A stretch of 64,000 bases of DNA from SKGN01 sp050948865 (GTDB taxonomy: Bacteria; Bacillota_I; Bacilli_A; RF39; UBA660). The notes below the pieces were generated by a model. It was not told the origin of the DNA, ran no database searches, and saw only the letters and a program-made list of their open reading frames with translations. Position numbers and translations under genes: made by a program. Positions 24,085-34,797 of this stretch are shown piece by piece. Position 1 is the first letter of the stretch. The number at the start of each line of letters is the position of its first letter. The stretch spans positions 62,001-126,000 of the forward strand of contig JBMNEQ010000002.1 in assembly GCA_050948865.1 (NCBI GenBank), in the 5' to 3' direction.

Positions 24085-24282
24085 CCTTTCACTTTCAACT
24101 TCCAAGACCGAAAAATGTCTTGGTTTTGGCAGAGATAAAAAGCAAACTGTAAGCAGTAAAAAAACAAAGAGGCAGAAGGCCCTGTATTGTAAATGTCAAT
24201 ATGAAAGCACATAAATATTTCAATATCAAAATGTCATAATTTTATCTATTATTTTTGATTTTTTATTATACAATTTACAATT
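24085..24282 (+). other. Hairpin-bearing region after pilin copy 2
   Basis: No gene seen. CCAAGAC at 24102-24108 and GTCTTGG at 24117-24123 form a 7-bp stem with an 8-base loop, 18 bases after the IMH-like tail. The rest is AT-rich without features that I can support. Confidence 0.5.
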
Positions 24283-24316
24283 AAAAAACAGCAATTATTA
24301 TAAATGCTGTTTTTTT
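24283..24316. terminator. Bidirectional terminator between pilin 2 and pgm
   Basis: AAAAAACAGC and GCTGTTTTTT form a symmetrical hairpin with A and T tracts on both sides; it serves the minus-strand pgm gene ending at 24318 and any plus-strand read-through. Confidence 0.8.
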
Positions 24317-24317
24317 A

Positions 24318-25685
24318 TTATAATCTTTTTAATAAAGTTTCAAATTCTTCTTTTATTTCTTTTAATCTTGTTTCTGTTTTAGCTTCAAACCTCATTGTGA
24401 TATTAGGTCCAGTATTAGAAGCTCTAATTAAAGCAAAACCATCTTCAAATAAGACTTTACAGCCATCAATTGTTAAAATATTATAATTTTTTTCTAAACA
24501 ATATTCTTTTACTTGTTCTATTTGTTTAAATTTAATATTATCATCTGCTTTTATTTTTAATTCTTCAGTTGAATAATATTTACTAATACCTTCTAATAAA
24601 GAACTTACTGCTTTATTTTCTTTGCTTATAATTTCAATCATTCTTAAAGAACTATAAACGCCATCATCAAAACCATGAAATTTATCATTAAAGAAAATAT
24701 GTCCTGATAATTCTCCTCCAAATTTAATACCTTCTTCATATATTTTCGCTCTAACATAAGAATTACCTGTTCTGTAACAGATTGGTGTTCCATTAAGTTT
24801 AATAATTTCATCTTCAATTGCTTTTGAGCATTTGACATCATATAAAAATCTTTTATCTTCAATTTTATTGATAAGATTTCTAATAACAATAATCATAAAA
24901 TGATCAGCGGGAACAGTCTTTCCAAGTTCATCAACCATTCCTACTCGGTCTCCATCACCATCATAAGCAAAACCAACATCAGCTTTTAACTCTAAGACTT
25001 TATTTTTTAAAGCTTCTAAATTTTTTTCAACACTAGGATCAGGATGATGATTAGGGTAATTAGGATCAGACTCACAATAAAGGGGATAATAATCAATGTT
25101 TAGTTTATCTAAAACTTTTTTAATAATTATAGCTGGAGTTCCATTACCGCAATCAACAACTATTTTTGGTTGATAATCACCTAATTTTATTGAAGAAGTA
25201 ATATAGTTTAAATATCGTTCTTCGATGTTTTCTTTAACTATTTTTCCTTGTCCTTCTAAGAAGTTTCCTCTTAATACCAAATCTTTAAATTCCTTAATAT
25301 ATTCTCCATAAGCATTATATATTCCTGTAAAAGTCATTTTAAAACCATTATATTCTTTGGGATTATGAGAACCTGTTATCATAATACCTGAGTTAGCTTT
25401 AAATAAAGTTAAAGCATAATAATACATGGGAGTAGTTACTAATCCTAAATTAATAACATCTATTCCTGTATCGATTATTCCTTTAGCTAAAGCTTCAAAA
25501 AGAATTGGTGAAGATTCTCGATTATCATATCCAATAATAGTCGTTGTTTTATTTTCCTTTCTTAATTTAGTTCCAAATCCTAAACCAATTGTATAGGCCA
25601 CATCAATGGTTAAATCTTTTTCATAAATACCACGAATGTCATACCCCCTAAAAATGTTTTCATTAATATTGTTTGTTATTTTCAT
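24318..25685 (-). CDS. Phosphoglucomutase/phosphomannomutase
   Basis: 455 residues, the bacterial alpha-D-phosphohexomutase family (ManB/AlgC type). The phosphoserine loop is MITGSHNPKEYNG, the metal loop YDGDGDRVG, the sugar-specificity loop GGELSGHIFF, and the phosphate-binding RASNTGPNITMRFEA near the C-terminus. It interconverts glucose-6-P/glucose-1-P and/or the mannose equivalents. It is divergent from the giant glucan synthase gene, and with pgi it could supply glucose-1-phosphate for UDP-glucose. Preference for glucose or mannose cannot be read from the sequence. The ribosome site (AAAGGAG on the minus strand) is just upstream of the ATG. Confidence 0.9.
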   Translation of the reverse strand: MKITNNINENIFRGYDIRGIYEKDLTIDVAYTIGLGFGTKLRKENKTTTIIGYDNRESSPILFEALAKGIIDTGIDVINLGLVTTPMYYYALTLFKANSGIMITGSHNPKEYNGFKMTFTGIYNAYGEYIKEFKDLVLRGNFLEGQGKIVKENIEERYLNYITSSIKLGDYQPKIVVDCGNGTPAIIIKKVLDKLNIDYYPLYCESDPNYPNHHPDPSVEKNLEALKNKVLELKADVGFAYDGDGDRVGMVDELGKTVPADHFMIIVIRNLINKIEDKRFLYDVKCSKAIEDEIIKLNGTPICYRTGNSYVRAKIYEEGIKFGGELSGHIFFNDKFHGFDDGVYSSLRMIEIISKENKAVSSLLEGISKYYSTEELKIKADDNIKFKQIEQVKEYCLEKNYNILTIDGCKVLFEDGFALIRASNTGPNITMRFEAKTETRLKEIKEEFETLLKRL

Positions 25686-25757
25686 TTTTAACTCCTTTCA
25701 AAATGTTCTAAGATAATTATATCATATAATTGGAGTGTATGAGTTTAGAGGTGTAAA

Positions 25758-25786
25758 TTGTTATTTTTTAGTTTAGATGGTATAAT
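25758..25786 (+). promoter_or_regulatory. Sigma-A promoter for the glucan synthase-pgi unit
   Basis: TTGTTA at 25758-25763, 17 bp, consensus TATAAT at 25781-25786; followed by AAAAGGAGAAAG before the ATG at 25826. Confidence 0.7.
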
Positions 25787-25825
25787 AAAAAAAACAAAAA
25801 TACATTAAAAGGAGAAAGTGATAAA

Positions 25826-28800
25826 ATGGATTTAGTGTTTTTAAAATTTAAAAGGGATGCTTATAATATTACTGAATATTATAAAAAACTTATCTATAAA
25901 ACTAAACAAAATTATAATATAGGCAGTATTAATGAATGGATTGTTGATAATTATTATGTTATTAGTGAACAAGAAAAGTATATTAAAAGTGAATATATTA
26001 GTAAAAATGTTAAAAAGATAAGAAGGGGAAGAAGGGTAGAATTATATAAATATATATATAATTATTTAAAGAAAAATGATTTTAATCTTGATCTATCAGA
26101 TTTATTTAGTAATTTAAATAATTATCAAGCTGGTCGTAAAGATTATTTTTCTTATGTTGAAATTGATTTTATTTATCTTTTAATAAGATTAGCCCTTATT
26201 AATGAAATGGGCGAGTTAACGAGAAAATTAGATAAGAAATTAAAAATAAAAGGCAATGTTGAAAAAATGTTTGAAAAGATTAATGATAACATTCAACAAA
26301 AGAAAACTTTTAAATTAAAAGATTATATTAAAATTACTGATGATTGTTTAAAAGATCCTTATTATATTGAACAAATCAATTATCGCTTAAAAGAGTTAGG
26401 CCGTTTATCAGAGCCAACGTTTATTAAATTAAATGAATTATTATTAAAAAATCAAATCTCTTTAAAAGATTTAATTAAAGAATCACATGATGAAAAGGTT
26501 AAAGAAAATGTTTTAATGATTAATTTATTCACTTCTTTTAAAAAGATTATTAAGTTTAAATTAGAATTTATTTATAAGAATATAAGTTATGCTGAAAAAG
26601 CTTTAATGAATGAAAAGATGGGAATTTATAATCAGTTATATGATAATAATAAATTTGATTATCGTAATCGAATTATTAAAGGGGCTAAAAAAAGAAAGAT
26701 TAGTGAGTATGAATATGCGAATGAGGTTGTAAAACTGGCTAATAAGGAGAAAAAGCATATTGGTTGGTATCTTTTTCCAAAGATTAATTATGATTTAAGA
26801 GCGAAGATTTATATTGGAACGATAATTATATTAACATTATTAATTTCATATTTTATTGCTTGTTATTATGGATTTTTATTCTTCCCTATTTTATTAATAC
26901 CAATTAGTGTTTTGGTAATGGAAGTTTTAAGTCAAATATTAAGGCATTTTGGAAGTCCGAAAAGTTTATTTAAATTAAAGTTTGAAGATGGTCTTCCAGA
27001 GGAATTTAGTACAATGGTTGTTATTCCGACGATTGCTAATTCAAGAGAAAAAGTAATAAATATGTTTGAAACTTTAGAGGTTTATTATTTATCTAATAAA
27101 ACAGATAATATTTATTTTACTTTACTTGGAGATTGCACTGGGGAAAAGGTAAAAGATATTCCTAAAGATAAAGAAATTAGAGAAGCTGGAATTAAAAAGG
27201 TTCAGGAATTAAATGAAAAATATGGGAAAAGAATCTTTAACTTTGTTTATAGGAATCGCTTTTATAATGAAGGAGAAGGTAGTTATTTAGGTTTTGAAAG
27301 AAAAAGAGGAGCCTTAATTCATTTTAATAAATTATTATTAAAAAAATTAACTAAAAATCAAAAAGAGGAATATTTTAATTGTCAAACTTTTGATGATTTT
27401 AATGTTTCTATTAAATATGTTATTACTTTAGATACTGATACTAAATTAGTTTTAAATACTGCTTTAAGTTTAATTGGGGCGATGGCTCATCCAATGAATA
27501 GACCAGTCTTATCAAAAGACGGAAGAAAAGTTGTAGAGGGTTATGGTATTATGCAACCAAGAATTAGTATTGATGTGGAAACGACTAATAAATCTCAATA
27601 TTCACAGTTATTCGCTGGTTTAGGGGGCCTTGATATTTATACAACTGCTTGTTTTGATTTATATCAAGATATTTTTAATGAAGGTAGTTTTGTTGGTAAA
27701 GGAATTTATGATTTAGAAATATTTGATCAAATTTTAGGGGATGCTTTTCCTAATAATTTAATTTTAAGTCATGATTTAATTGAAGGTAATTATATTCGTT
27801 GTGGTTTTGTTAATGATGTGGAATTATTTGATGATTATCCTTCAAGATATTTAAATGATGCTTCTAGGCATCATCGTTGGAATCGTGGAGATTGGCAAAT
27901 AAGTGGGTGGTTATTTAAAAAGGTAAAAAATGTTCGAGGAGAAGTTGTAACTAATCCGATTCATAGTTTAGGAAAATGGAAGATTTTTGATAATCTAAGA
28001 AGAAGTTTAGTTAATTTTTTCCTATTATTAATTATCTTTTATGGTTTTACAATTGGAAGAGGGGATGCTTCTTATTATTTAATGTTAGTTTTTATCATTA
28101 TTGCTACTCCGATCTTCTTTTTCTTACTATCAAAAATAATTTACCGAAATAAATATGATTTGTTTTTAAAATATTATTTAAAGATTATTATTGGAATGTC
28201 AGCCGTTATTAATAAAGCTTTTATTGTTTTAGCAATTTTACCTTATGAGGCTCATCTTTATTTAGATTCTATTGCTAAATCGATGTATCGTATGCATATT
28301 AGTAAAAAGAGATTATTAAATTGGATTACTGCTGAGGAAGTAGAAAAGACTTTAAAAAATGATTTAAAAACCTATATCAGAGCTTTTAGGATTAATTATT
28401 TTACAGCAGTAGCTTTAATAATTTTAACTTTAATTTTTAAACCAGTAAGTTTTTTCATCGCCTTAGTGATTGGTTTTATTTGGGTGGGAGCTCCTTTTTT
28501 ACTATACATGATTAGTAAAGATACCCCTGGTTATAAAAAAAGTTTAGATAAAAAGCAAATTAATGAAATAAGAAGTTTAGCGAAAAAGACTTGGAAGTTT
28601 TTTGAAGATCTTTTAATTGAAGAAAATAATTATTTAATTCCTGATAATTATCAATTTAATCGGGAAAAAAAGACAGATTATAAAACTTCACCATCAAATA
28701 TTGGATATTCCTTAATAAGTATTGTTTCTGCTGTAGAATTGAAATTTATCAGTGCTAAAAAAGCAATTAGTCTTCTTGAGCATATTATTAAGAATGTAGA

Positions 28801-31800
28801 AAGTTTAAATAAATGGAATGGACACTTATATAATTGGTATAATATTCATACTAAAAAAGAATTATATCCTTATTTTATATCTTCTGTTGATAATGGTAAT
28901 TTTATTGCCACTTTGTATGTTGTTAAAGGCTTTTTAAAAAAACATGAAGAACGTCATCTTTTATTTAGAGTGGAAAAATTAATAGAAGAAATGGATTTTT
29001 CTAAATTATATAATTATGAACTTGATGTTTTTAGCATTGGTTACAATGGTAGTGAACAAACACTTTTAACTTATAATTATAATAATTTTGCATCAGAATC
29101 AAGATTAACAAGTTTTATTGCGATTGCTAAAGGGGATGCTCCTTATAAACATTGGTTTTGTTTAGATAAAACTTTAACTAAATATAAACATTATAAGGGA
29201 GTAGCTTCTTGGTCAGGAACAGCTTTTGAATATTTTATGCCTTTAATATTTACTAAAACTTATCGTCATACTTTATTAGATGAAACTTACTTTTTTGCTT
29301 ATTATGCTAATCGGGAATTTATTCGAAATATTAGTTTTTCTTTACCATGGGGAATGTCTGAATCTGCTTATAATGAGTTAGATGATTCAGAAAATTATAA
29401 ATATAGTGCTTTTGGAATTCCTTATTTAAAATTACAAGATAGTCCGACTTATCCGATTGTTATTTCTCCTTATAGTTCAATGATGGCAATCGGGATTGAT
29501 GATAAGGAAGTTTATCATAATTATCTTAAATTTAAAAAAATGAATATGTTAGGAGAATATGGTTTATATGAATCTTTTGATTATGAAGATCAAGCCATTG
29601 TTAAAAGTTTTTATGCTCATCATCAAGGTATGATTTTAGGAAGTTTAACTAATTATTTAGAAGATAATATTATTCAAGAATATTTTCATGATGATAAGGA
29701 AATTCAAGCGATTGAAATGCTTCTTAAAGAAAAAGTTCAAATTAGGCCTTATATTGATTTAAAAATTGCTCGATATAAAAAACATCAATATATTAAAGAA
29801 CAACATGAAAATGATGTTCGGGAGTTTACAAAACCTAATCCTATTTCAGAATTAGGATTATTATCTAATGGAACTTATTCTATATTGATGAATGATTTAG
29901 GTAACTCTTTAAGTAAGTATAAAAACTTACAAGTTAATAGGGCTCGTCAAGTTCCAGAAGAAGATTATGGAATATATTTATTTATTCGTAATTTAAAAAC
30001 AGATAAACTTTGGTCTAATACTTATGCTCCAATATATAAAGAGCCTGATAAACAAAAGATTATTATGGCTTCTGATCGAATTAAATATGTTAGAGAAGAT
30101 GAGGGAATAGTAACTAATACTGAAATTACAGTAACTAAAGATCATAATGCTGAAATAAGAAGGATTACTTTTAAAAATACTACTAATAATGATGTTCATT
30201 TAGAACTTACTTCTTATGGAGAGATTATTATGTCTAGAAATGAAGAAGATATTGCTCATCGAGCTTTTAATAGTATTACTATTCATACAGAAGTGGATAA
30301 AAAAAGTTCTTCTTTAGTTTTTAGAAGAAAATCTTTAACTAAAGAAAATACTAAATATTATATAGTTCACCGTTTCTTTTTAGATAAGGATAATGGTTAT
30401 CCTTTTGAATATGAAACTTTACGGGATAATTTTATTGGAAGGAATCGTTCAATTAGAAATCCAATTATTTTAGAAGAGAAAAATCCTTTATCAAAAATGG
30501 TGGGAGCTTCTTTGGACCCAATAATGAGTATTCGAAAGCATATCAGATTAAAACCACGGACTAAAGCGGAAGTTTATTTATTAGTTGGCTTTGGTAAATC
30601 TAAAGAACAAATTAGGGAAATTGTTAATACTTACCGGGATAAATACACAATTAATAAAGCTTTTGCTATGACAACTGTTTTTAGTAATATGTTATCTAGT
30701 TATGCTAATTTAACGGCTCGGCAAATGCGTTTATATAATACTTTATTAAAATATATTTATCAGCCTCTTCCTTTAACAAAAGAACGAAGTAAGGTTTTAG
30801 AAGCTAATGAGTTAGCGCAAACAGGTTTATGGAAGTTTGATATTCCAGGAGACTTACCGATTATCTTAGTAGAAATAAAGAAAATAGAAGATGCTGGTTT
30901 TGTTAAAGAAGTTCTTCAGGCTTATGAATTTTATAAAAGTCGTGGTTTATATTTAGATGTGGTAATCATTAATAGTGAAACAGCTAAAAAGGTTAAACAT
31001 GTAGATAATTATATTAAAAATTTATTATATCGTATTAATAATCTTAATTACTTTGAAAACTCTCCAGGAGGAGTTTATACAATTTCTAGTAAGAAATTAT
31101 CAGAAACTGATCGAATTTTATTAAAAACAGTAGCTAGATTAGATTTAGATGCTTCTAAATATAAATCTTTAGAAGAACATTTAGTTGATTTTGATCAAGA
31201 GTTAACTTTAGAAAAAGAAGATAAAATTTATCAGCCTTTAAATTCTTTTCCAGTTAAATTACCAAAAGAGATGGAATTTTATAATGGGTATGGTGGTTTT
31301 ACTAATGATGGTCAAGAATATATTATTGATAAAACAGAAACTCCTACACCATGGTCAAATATTTTAGCGAATAAGAATTTTGGAACAGTTATTACTAATA
31401 ATTTAGGTGGTTATACTTATGCTTATAATAGTAGAGAGTTTAAAATATCAACTTGGTCTAATGATATTATTGGGGATCCTACTAGTGAAAAGATTATTAT
31501 TAATAATCAATTATTTAAACCATCTTTAGTTCGGCATGGATTTGGTTATTCAATCTTTTATGCTGAAACTAATGATTATAAGATAGATTTAAAAGTATTT
31601 GTTGGTTTAGTAGATACGATTAAGTTTTATAGATTAAAGATTACTAATAAATTAAAAAGAAAACAAAGAATGAATTGTTCTTTGATTATTAAACCAGTTT
31701 TAGGGCCTAGTGAAGAATTAACTTATCGTTATTTAAAGACTAATTTTAATGAAAAAAGAAATTGTTTGGAGATTAAGAATGTTTATAATGAGGTCTTTAA

Positions 31801-33532
31801 TAAGGTAGTAGTTTTTCTTTCAGCAACAGAAAAGATTAAAGATTATGAAGAAGAAAGATTTAATGAGCAAAAGATTAATTTAACTTTAAATATAGAAAAG
31901 TTAGAAACAAAAGAATTTTCTTTTATGCTTGGTTCAGAAAAGGAAGAAGCAGTTTTAAAGAAGTTTAATAATCTTAAGACAATTGATAAAGAATTTAAAG
32001 CTGTTAAAGATTATTGGCAAGATAAATTAGGAACTTTTAAAGTGAAGACTCCTGATTTGGCTTTTAATTATGTCATAAATGGTTGGTATTTATATCAGAC
32101 TTTAGCGGCTCGTTTAATCGCTAAAACAGGTCTTTATCAAGTGGGAGGAGCTTTAGGATTTAGAGATCAATTACAAGATGTCTTAGGGGTTGTTCATGTT
32201 GATTCTTCTTTAGCTAGAGAACAGATTATAAAACATGCTCATCATCAATTTAAAGATGGTTCTGTTCTTCATTGGTGGCATGAAGAATTAAATTTTGGAG
32301 TAAGAACTAATTTCTCTGATGATTATTTATGGCTAGTTTATGTTACTAGTGAGTATTTAATGGCTACAGAAGATTATAGTATTTTAGAGGAAGTAATACC
32401 TTTTATTGAAGGAGAAGATTTATTAGAAGGAGAGAATGAAAAGGGAATAACTTATTCTTCTAGTAGTGATCAAGTTTCATTATATGAACATTTAAAGTTA
32501 TCAGTAAATAGATCTTTAGAGCGTTTTGGTCGTCATGACTTACCTTTAATGGGATGTGGTGATTGGAATGATGGAATGAATAAAGTTGGAGAAAAGGGTA
32601 AAGGAGAAAGTGTTTTTGTGGGATTTTTCCTTTATGATATTTTAAAAAGAATGATGGTAATTTCTAAAGAAAGAAATGATCAAGAATTTATTGATCTTTG
32701 TTTATCTAGAAGAAAAAGTTTAAAAGAAACTTTAAATAAAAATGCTTGGGATGGGGCTTGGTATTTAAGAGCTTTCTTTGATAATGGAATTCCTCTAGGT
32801 TCAAGGAATAATAGAGAATGTCAAATAGATTTACTTTCTCAATCATGGAGTGTTTTAAGTGAAGTCGCTAGTGGTAATAGAAAAGATCAAGTCTTTAGAG
32901 AAGTAGAAAATAGGTTAGTTGATCGAGAAAATAAGATTATTAAATTATTAACTCCCCCTTTTAGAAAGACTAGAAATAATCCTGGTTATATTAAAGATTA
33001 TATAAGAGGAACTAGGGAAAATGGGGGTCAATATACTCATGCTGCTTTATGGTATATTCTTGCTTTATTAAAAGATAAACAAGTAGATTTAGCTCATGAA
33101 TATTATCAAATGATTAATCCGATTAATCGTAGTTTATTAACAGGGGATGCTATTAAGTATAAAACAGAACCTTATGTGTTACCAGCGGATATTTATTCTA
33201 ATCATCATCATATTGGTCGTGGTGGTTGGACCTGGTATACTGGTTCAGCTAGTTGGGCTTATAAAATAGGGATTGAAGAAATCTTAGGATTTAAGAAAAG
33301 AGGTTCTAAATTAATGATTGAGCCAAAAATAAATTCTAGGTGGTCTAATTATGAATTTAATTATCGTTATTTAGAAACTGAATATTTAATCAAAGTTTAT
33401 AATGAACAACATTTAACTTTTGGTCAAGTTTTAATAAAATTAGATCAAAAAGAATTAGAAGAACCAGTTATTGAATTAGTTAATGATCGAAAAAAGCATG
33501 AGATTATAGTAAATATTAAGGAGAGATTATGA
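25826..33532 (+). CDS. Cyclic beta-1,2-glucan synthase-like protein (NdvB/ChvB type, GT84-GH94)
   Basis: 2,568 residues, somewhat shorter than the rhizobial enzymes (about 2,830). Order: N-terminal cytosolic part to about 325; paired membrane helices at about 330-370; glycosyltransferase 84 domain with the DxD-type DTDTKL near 535 and the HHRWNRGDWQ block near 690; more membrane helices between about 725 and 910; a glycoamylase-like domain (SGTAFEYFMP near 1129); and a C-terminal GH94 phosphorylase-like domain with GALGFRDQLQDV and the catalytic-Asp block MGCGDWNDGMN near 2241. Such enzymes build linear beta-1,2-glucan from UDP-glucose, trim it and cyclise it. Its stop overlaps the pgi start. 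The product could instead be a linear or capsular glucan. Confidence 0.88.
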   Translation: MDLVFLKFKRDAYNITEYYKKLIYKTKQNYNIGSINEWIVDNYYVISEQEKYIKSEYISKNVKKIRRGRRVELYKYIYNYLKKNDFNLDLSDLFSNLNNYQAGRKDYFSYVEIDFIYLLIRLALINEMGELTRKLDKKLKIKGNVEKMFEKINDNIQQKKTFKLKDYIKITDDCLKDPYYIEQINYRLKELGRLSEPTFIKLNELLLKNQISLKDLIKESHDEKVKENVLMINLFTSFKKIIKFKLEFIYKNISYAEKALMNEKMGIYNQLYDNNKFDYRNRIIKGAKKRKISEYEYANEVVKLANKEKKHIGWYLFPKINYDLRAKIYIGTIIILTLLISYFIACYYGFLFFPILLIPISVLVMEVLSQILRHFGSPKSLFKLKFEDGLPEEFSTMVVIPTIANSREKVINMFETLEVYYLSNKTDNIYFTLLGDCTGEKVKDIPKDKEIREAGIKKVQELNEKYGKRIFNFVYRNRFYNEGEGSYLGFERKRGALIHFNKLLLKKLTKNQKEEYFNCQTFDDFNVSIKYVITLDTDTKLVLNTALSLIGAMAHPMNRPVLSKDGRKVVEGYGIMQPRISIDVETTNKSQYSQLFAGLGGLDIYTTACFDLYQDIFNEGSFVGKGIYDLEIFDQILGDAFPNNLILSHDLIEGNYIRCGFVNDVELFDDYPSRYLNDASRHHRWNRGDWQISGWLFKKVKNVRGEVVTNPIHSLGKWKIFDNLRRSLVNFFLLLIIFYGFTIGRGDASYYLMLVFIIIATPIFFFLLSKIIYRNKYDLFLKYYLKIIIGMSAVINKAFIVLAILPYEAHLYLDSIAKSMYRMHISKKRLLNWITAEEVEKTLKNDLKTYIRAFRINYFTAVALIILTLIFKPVSFFIALVIGFIWVGAPFLLYMISKDTPGYKKSLDKKQINEIRSLAKKTWKFFEDLLIEENNYLIPDNYQFNREKKTDYKTSPSNIGYSLISIVSAVELKFISAKKAISLLEHIIKNVESLNKWNGHLYNWYNIHTKKELYPYFISSVDNGNFIATLYVVKGFLKKHEERHLLFRVEKLIEEMDFSKLYNYELDVFSIGYNGSEQTLLTYNYNNFASESRLTSFIAIAKGDAPYKHWFCLDKTLTKYKHYKGVASWSGTAFEYFMPLIFTKTYRHTLLDETYFFAYYANREFIRNISFSLPWGMSESAYNELDDSENYKYSAFGIPYLKLQDSPTYPIVISPYSSMMAIGIDDKEVYHNYLKFKKMNMLGEYGLYESFDYEDQAIVKSFYAHHQGMILGSLTNYLEDNIIQEYFHDDKEIQAIEMLLKEKVQIRPYIDLKIARYKKHQYIKEQHENDVREFTKPNPISELGLLSNGTYSILMNDLGNSLSKYKNLQVNRARQVPEEDYGIYLFIRNLKTDKLWSNTYAPIYKEPDKQKIIMASDRIKYVREDEGIVTNTEITVTKDHNAEIRRITFKNTTNNDVHLELTSYGEIIMSRNEEDIAHRAFNSITIHTEVDKKSSSLVFRRKSLTKENTKYYIVHRFFLDKDNGYPFEYETLRDNFIGRNRSIRNPIILEEKNPLSKMVGASLDPIMSIRKHIRLKPRTKAEVYLLVGFGKSKEQIREIVNTYRDKYTINKAFAMTTVFSNMLSSYANLTARQMRLYNTLLKYIYQPLPLTKERSKVLEANELAQTGLWKFDIPGDLPIILVEIKKIEDAGFVKEVLQAYEFYKSRGLYLDVVIINSETAKKVKHVDNYIKNLLYRINNLNYFENSPGGVYTISSKKLSETDRILLKTVARLDLDASKYKSLEEHLVDFDQELTLEKEDKIYQPLNSFPVKLPKEMEFYNGYGGFTNDGQEYIIDKTETPTPWSNILANKNFGTVITNNLGGYTYAYNSREFKISTWSNDIIGDPTSEKIIINNQLFKPSLVRHGFGYSIFYAETNDYKIDLKVFVGLVDTIKFYRLKITNKLKRKQRMNCSLIIKPVLGPSEELTYRYLKTNFNEKRNCLEIKNVYNEVFNKVVVFLSATEKIKDYEEERFNEQKINLTLNIEKLETKEFSFMLGSEKEEAVLKKFNNLKTIDKEFKAVKDYWQDKLGTFKVKTPDLAFNYVINGWYLYQTLAARLIAKTGLYQVGGALGFRDQLQDVLGVVHVDSSLAREQIIKHAHHQFKDGSVLHWWHEELNFGVRTNFSDDYLWLVYVTSEYLMATEDYSILEEVIPFIEGEDLLEGENEKGITYSSSSDQVSLYEHLKLSVNRSLERFGRHDLPLMGCGDWNDGMNKVGEKGKGESVFVGFFLYDILKRMMVISKERNDQEFIDLCLSRRKSLKETLNKNAWDGAWYLRAFFDNGIPLGSRNNRECQIDLLSQSWSVLSEVASGNRKDQVFREVENRLVDRENKIIKLLTPPFRKTRNNPGYIKDYIRGTRENGGQYTHAALWYILALLKDKQVDLAHEYYQMINPINRSLLTGDAIKYKTEPYVLPADIYSNHHHIGRGGWTWYTGSASWAYKIGIEEILGFKKRGSKLMIEPKINSRWSNYEFNYRYLETEYLIKVYNEQHLTFGQVLIKLDQKELEEPVIELVNDRKKHEIIVNIKERL

Positions 33533-34761
33533 TAAAATTTGATTTTAAAACATATACAAAAAAATTTATTACAAAAGAAGATTTTAAGAAATATAAAATT
33601 AAAGAAGAAGATGTTTTGGCTTATTTTAAAAAAAATAAAGAGATGATGGGTTGGTATCAATTATCTTCTTTGTTTTCTCCTTCTTTAATTAAAGAGATTA
33701 AAAAGACTTCTTTGTTTATTCAAAATAATTGTGAAGTTTTTTTAGTCGTCGGAATTGGGGGTTCTTATTTAGGCGCTGTAGCGACTATTGAAGCTTTAAA
33801 ACCATATTTTTATAATCAAAAAGAAAAACCTGAAATATACTTTTTAGGAACTAATCTTGCTAGTGATTATTATTCTGATTTAATAGACTTAATTAAAGAT
33901 AAAGAAATAATTATTAATGTTATATCAAAATCAGGAGGGACTTTAGAACCATCTTTAGCTTATCAACAACTTCTTAAGTTGATGGAAAAAAAGTATTCTA
34001 AGGAAGAATTAAAGAAAAGAATTATTCTAACCACTGATCAAAATAAAGGTTCTTTAAGAGAAGATGTAAAAAAGTATGGTTATCAATCTTTTGTAATTCC
34101 TAGTGATATTGGGGGTCGTTTTTCTGTTTTTTCTCCAGGAGGACTATTACCAATTGCTGTAGCGGGACTTAATTTAGAAAAGTTATATGAAGGAGCGAAA
34201 GAAGCGAATAAGAACTTAGATAAAGAAATAGAATATGCTTTAATAAGAAAGATTATGTATGATCAAGGTAAGGTTGTTGAAGCTTATGTGGTTTATGAAC
34301 CTAAACTACGTCTTTTTACAGAGTGGTTAAAACAGTTATATGGGGAATCTTTAGGGAAAGAAGAACAAGGAATTTTATCTATTTCTTTATTAAATACAGG
34401 TGATCTTCATTCTTTAGGGCAATTTGTTCAAGAAGGTTCTAAAATTCTTTTTGAAACAGTAATTAATATAGAAACTAGTAATTCTAAGGTTAAATCCTTA
34501 GAATATAATTTAACAATGAATGAAATAAATCAAATAGCTAGAAAAGCTACTTCTTTAGCTCATTATAATGGGAATGTTTTAAATAATATTATTCAAATAA
34601 ATAAATTAGATGAATATTCTTTTGGTTATCTTTTAGAGTTTTTTATGGTTTCTTCTGTGATAAGTGGTTATCTAGAAAAGGTTAATCCTTTTAATCAAGA
34701 GGGAGTGGAAGAGTATAAAAGAATTATGAAAGGTTTATTACTTAAAGATAAAGAAGATTAA
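33529..34761 (+). CDS. pgi: Glucose-6-phosphate isomerase
   Basis: 410 residues, slightly short for the family but complete. Sugar-phosphate binding and catalytic blocks are visible: VVGIGGSYLGAVA, VISKSGGTLEPSL, GGRFSVFSPGGLLP, FTEWLKQLYGES with its catalytic Glu, and LGQFVQEG. It interconverts glucose-6-P and fructose-6-P. The ATG overlaps the stop of the glucan synthase by four bases (ATGA), showing translational coupling and tying the isomerase to glucan precursor supply as well as to glycolysis. Confidence 0.93.
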   Translation: MIKFDFKTYTKKFITKEDFKKYKIKEEDVLAYFKKNKEMMGWYQLSSLFSPSLIKEIKKTSLFIQNNCEVFLVVGIGGSYLGAVATIEALKPYFYNQKEKPEIYFLGTNLASDYYSDLIDLIKDKEIIINVISKSGGTLEPSLAYQQLLKLMEKKYSKEELKKRIILTTDQNKGSLREDVKKYGYQSFVIPSDIGGRFSVFSPGGLLPIAVAGLNLEKLYEGAKEANKNLDKEIEYALIRKIMYDQGKVVEAYVVYEPKLRLFTEWLKQLYGESLGKEEQGILSISLLNTGDLHSLGQFVQEGSKILFETVINIETSNSKVKSLEYNLTMNEINQIARKATSLAHYNGNVLNNIIQINKLDEYSFGYLLEFFMVSSVISGYLEKVNPFNQEGVEEYKRIMKGLLLKDKED

Positions 34762-34797
34762 AGAAAGTCTTTTTCTTAAGAAAAGTCTTCTAAACTA

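Noticed and set aside
23836..24214. Overlapping ORFs on both strands across the end of the second pilin gene
   Set aside because: They are by-products of the GC-rich, stop-poor variable segment and have no ribosome sites or recognisable sequence.
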